Both the position numbers and the translations under genes were made by a program. This document shows positions 5,832-6,442 of a stretch of 6,442 nt of DNA, in pieces. How positions within the stretch are numbered: the stretch's first letter is position 1; the number at the start of each line of letters is the position of its first letter. The notes beneath the pieces were generated by a model that worked only from the letters and a program-made list of their open reading frames with translations, made no database searches and was not told where the DNA came from. The stretch is from Chloroflexota bacterium (GTDB taxonomy: Bacteria > Chloroflexota > UBA5177 > JANWHV01), in the NCBI GenBank assembly GCA_025450255.1, contig JANWHV010000295.1:1-6442 (forward strand), written 5' to 3'.

Positions 5832-6442
5832 ATGATCGACGAGATGCAGGATACCTGCGACCTATTGCCGTCTGGCGTGGACCTAGCCGGCGATTCGACA
5901 TTGATGCCCGTTGCGGATGTGAGCTGGAACGATGCCGGCCTACTGGCCAGGGTGCGCTTGCTGTTTGAGACATATGGCATCAGCACCGACAACTTTGACG
6001 AGCAGTTCGTTCGAGAAATCGTAGCGCTCGCTAATGCTGGTTTAGGCTTGCCCTCGTGCTTGGCGTGCGCCCTGGTCTGCGCTAGTCGCTGTTCCGATTC
6101 GGGCGCTGCCGTAGCTTATGGCCCGTGGTCAGCGTCTGGCCTACTGGCCGCGGCCGGCGGAGTTCTCGTGGATGCCGCCGCCCTTGCCCCGCTGGCTGGC
6201 TCCGTGGTCGACTATGCGGGTGAATCACGCTCGCTCTTCATCGACTGGATTCGCGACCGTGAAGCCGGCATGCCGACGTTCCACATTGCGTACGATCCTC
6301 GCGATGAACTTATGGCGCTGATGGCCGACGCATTGCCAGAGCACGATGTGCGCATCGAGCGCCTGTCACCCAATTCCTGGCTGCTAACGGCGCGCGCCTC
6401 GTCGGTGAGTGGCACGGCTGCGCCCGGCGGCCGGTTGGCTCA
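5832..6442 (+). CDS. Hypothetical protein, C-terminus beyond window edge
   Basis: An open frame runs from ATG 5832 to the right edge (203 codons plus two bases) without a stop; an in-frame TGA at 5805 bounds it upstream. I do not recognise the family. There is no signal peptide. The sequence is acidic at the N-terminus (MIDEMQDTCD). A helical, hydrophobic stretch at about 62-84 is followed by Ala/Gly-rich segments (92-125), then a more polar alpha/beta-like region (130-190) with FHIAYDPRDELMAL. Cysteines at 76, 79, 83 and 87 are spaced i, +3, +7, +11. Most codons end in G or C, which supports real coding. GAGG lies only 2 bases before the ATG, so ATG 5844 (14 bases away) is a possible alternative, though neither spacing is ideal. 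The gene is divergent from the serine tRNAs with about 160 bases between, where I see no convincing plus-strand promoter. Confidence 0.7.
   Translation, partial: MIDEMQDTCDLLPSGVDLAGDSTLMPVADVSWNDAGLLARVRLLFETYGISTDNFDEQFVREIVALANAGLGLPSCLACALVCASRCSDSGAAVAYGPWSASGLLAAAGGVLVDAAALAPLAGSVVDYAGESRSLFIDWIRDREAGMPTFHIAYDPRDELMALMADALPEHDVRIERLSPNSWLLTARASSVSGTAAPGGRLA

Overview
The window is GC-rich bacterial chromosome with four tRNA genes and four protein genes; the last protein gene runs off the right edge. The best guess for the organism is a member of the Chloroflexota. This is an inference from style: two extracytoplasmic proteins carry long linkers built on Thr-Pro-Thr-Ala-Thr-Pro and Thr-Asp-Thr-Ala-Thr-Pro, which are typical of that phylum. 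GTG starts occur, and in the three tRNAs whose 3' ends can be seen, CCA is not encoded. I saw no transposase, integrase, phage gene, CRISPR array or rRNA.

Layout. On the left, tRNA-His(GTG), cut by the window edge, and tRNA-Arg(TCT) lie in tandem on the minus strand behind a credible extended -10 promoter. Next, also on the minus strand, is an MscS-family mechanosensitive channel gene (201-1085). Divergent from it, 62 bases away, a plus-strand pair begins. The first gene (1148-1990) encodes a single-pass membrane protein with a Pro/Thr/Ala linker and a small C-terminal extracytoplasmic domain. The second (2069-5275) encodes a 1068-residue secreted protein with a new-looking N-terminal half, a roughly 370-residue low-complexity linker and an intact C-terminal M23 (LytM-type) metallopeptidase domain. 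Between the two, a 20-codon open frame with its own ribosome binding site ends in a GTGA overlap with the peptidase start, which suggests translational coupling.

On the right, bases 5276-5493 are non-coding, with no clear terminator. Two serine tRNA genes (CGA then GGA) follow on the minus strand, only 5 bases apart, behind a promoter with a perfect TATAAT. Finally a plus-strand open frame (5832 to the edge) encodes an unrecognised protein; it has no stop codon inside the window.

How the genes may work together. The three central genes all concern the cell envelope: a tension-gated channel, a membrane-anchored surface protein and a peptidoglycan hydrolase-like enzyme. The shared divergent intergenic region could link osmotic protection with wall remodelling, but that is inference from proximity only. 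Nothing here proves a new system. The most unusual points are the coupled leader frame with a hairpin at the peptidase start, the unassigned domains of the two exported proteins, and the very short predicted leaders of the tRNA transcripts.
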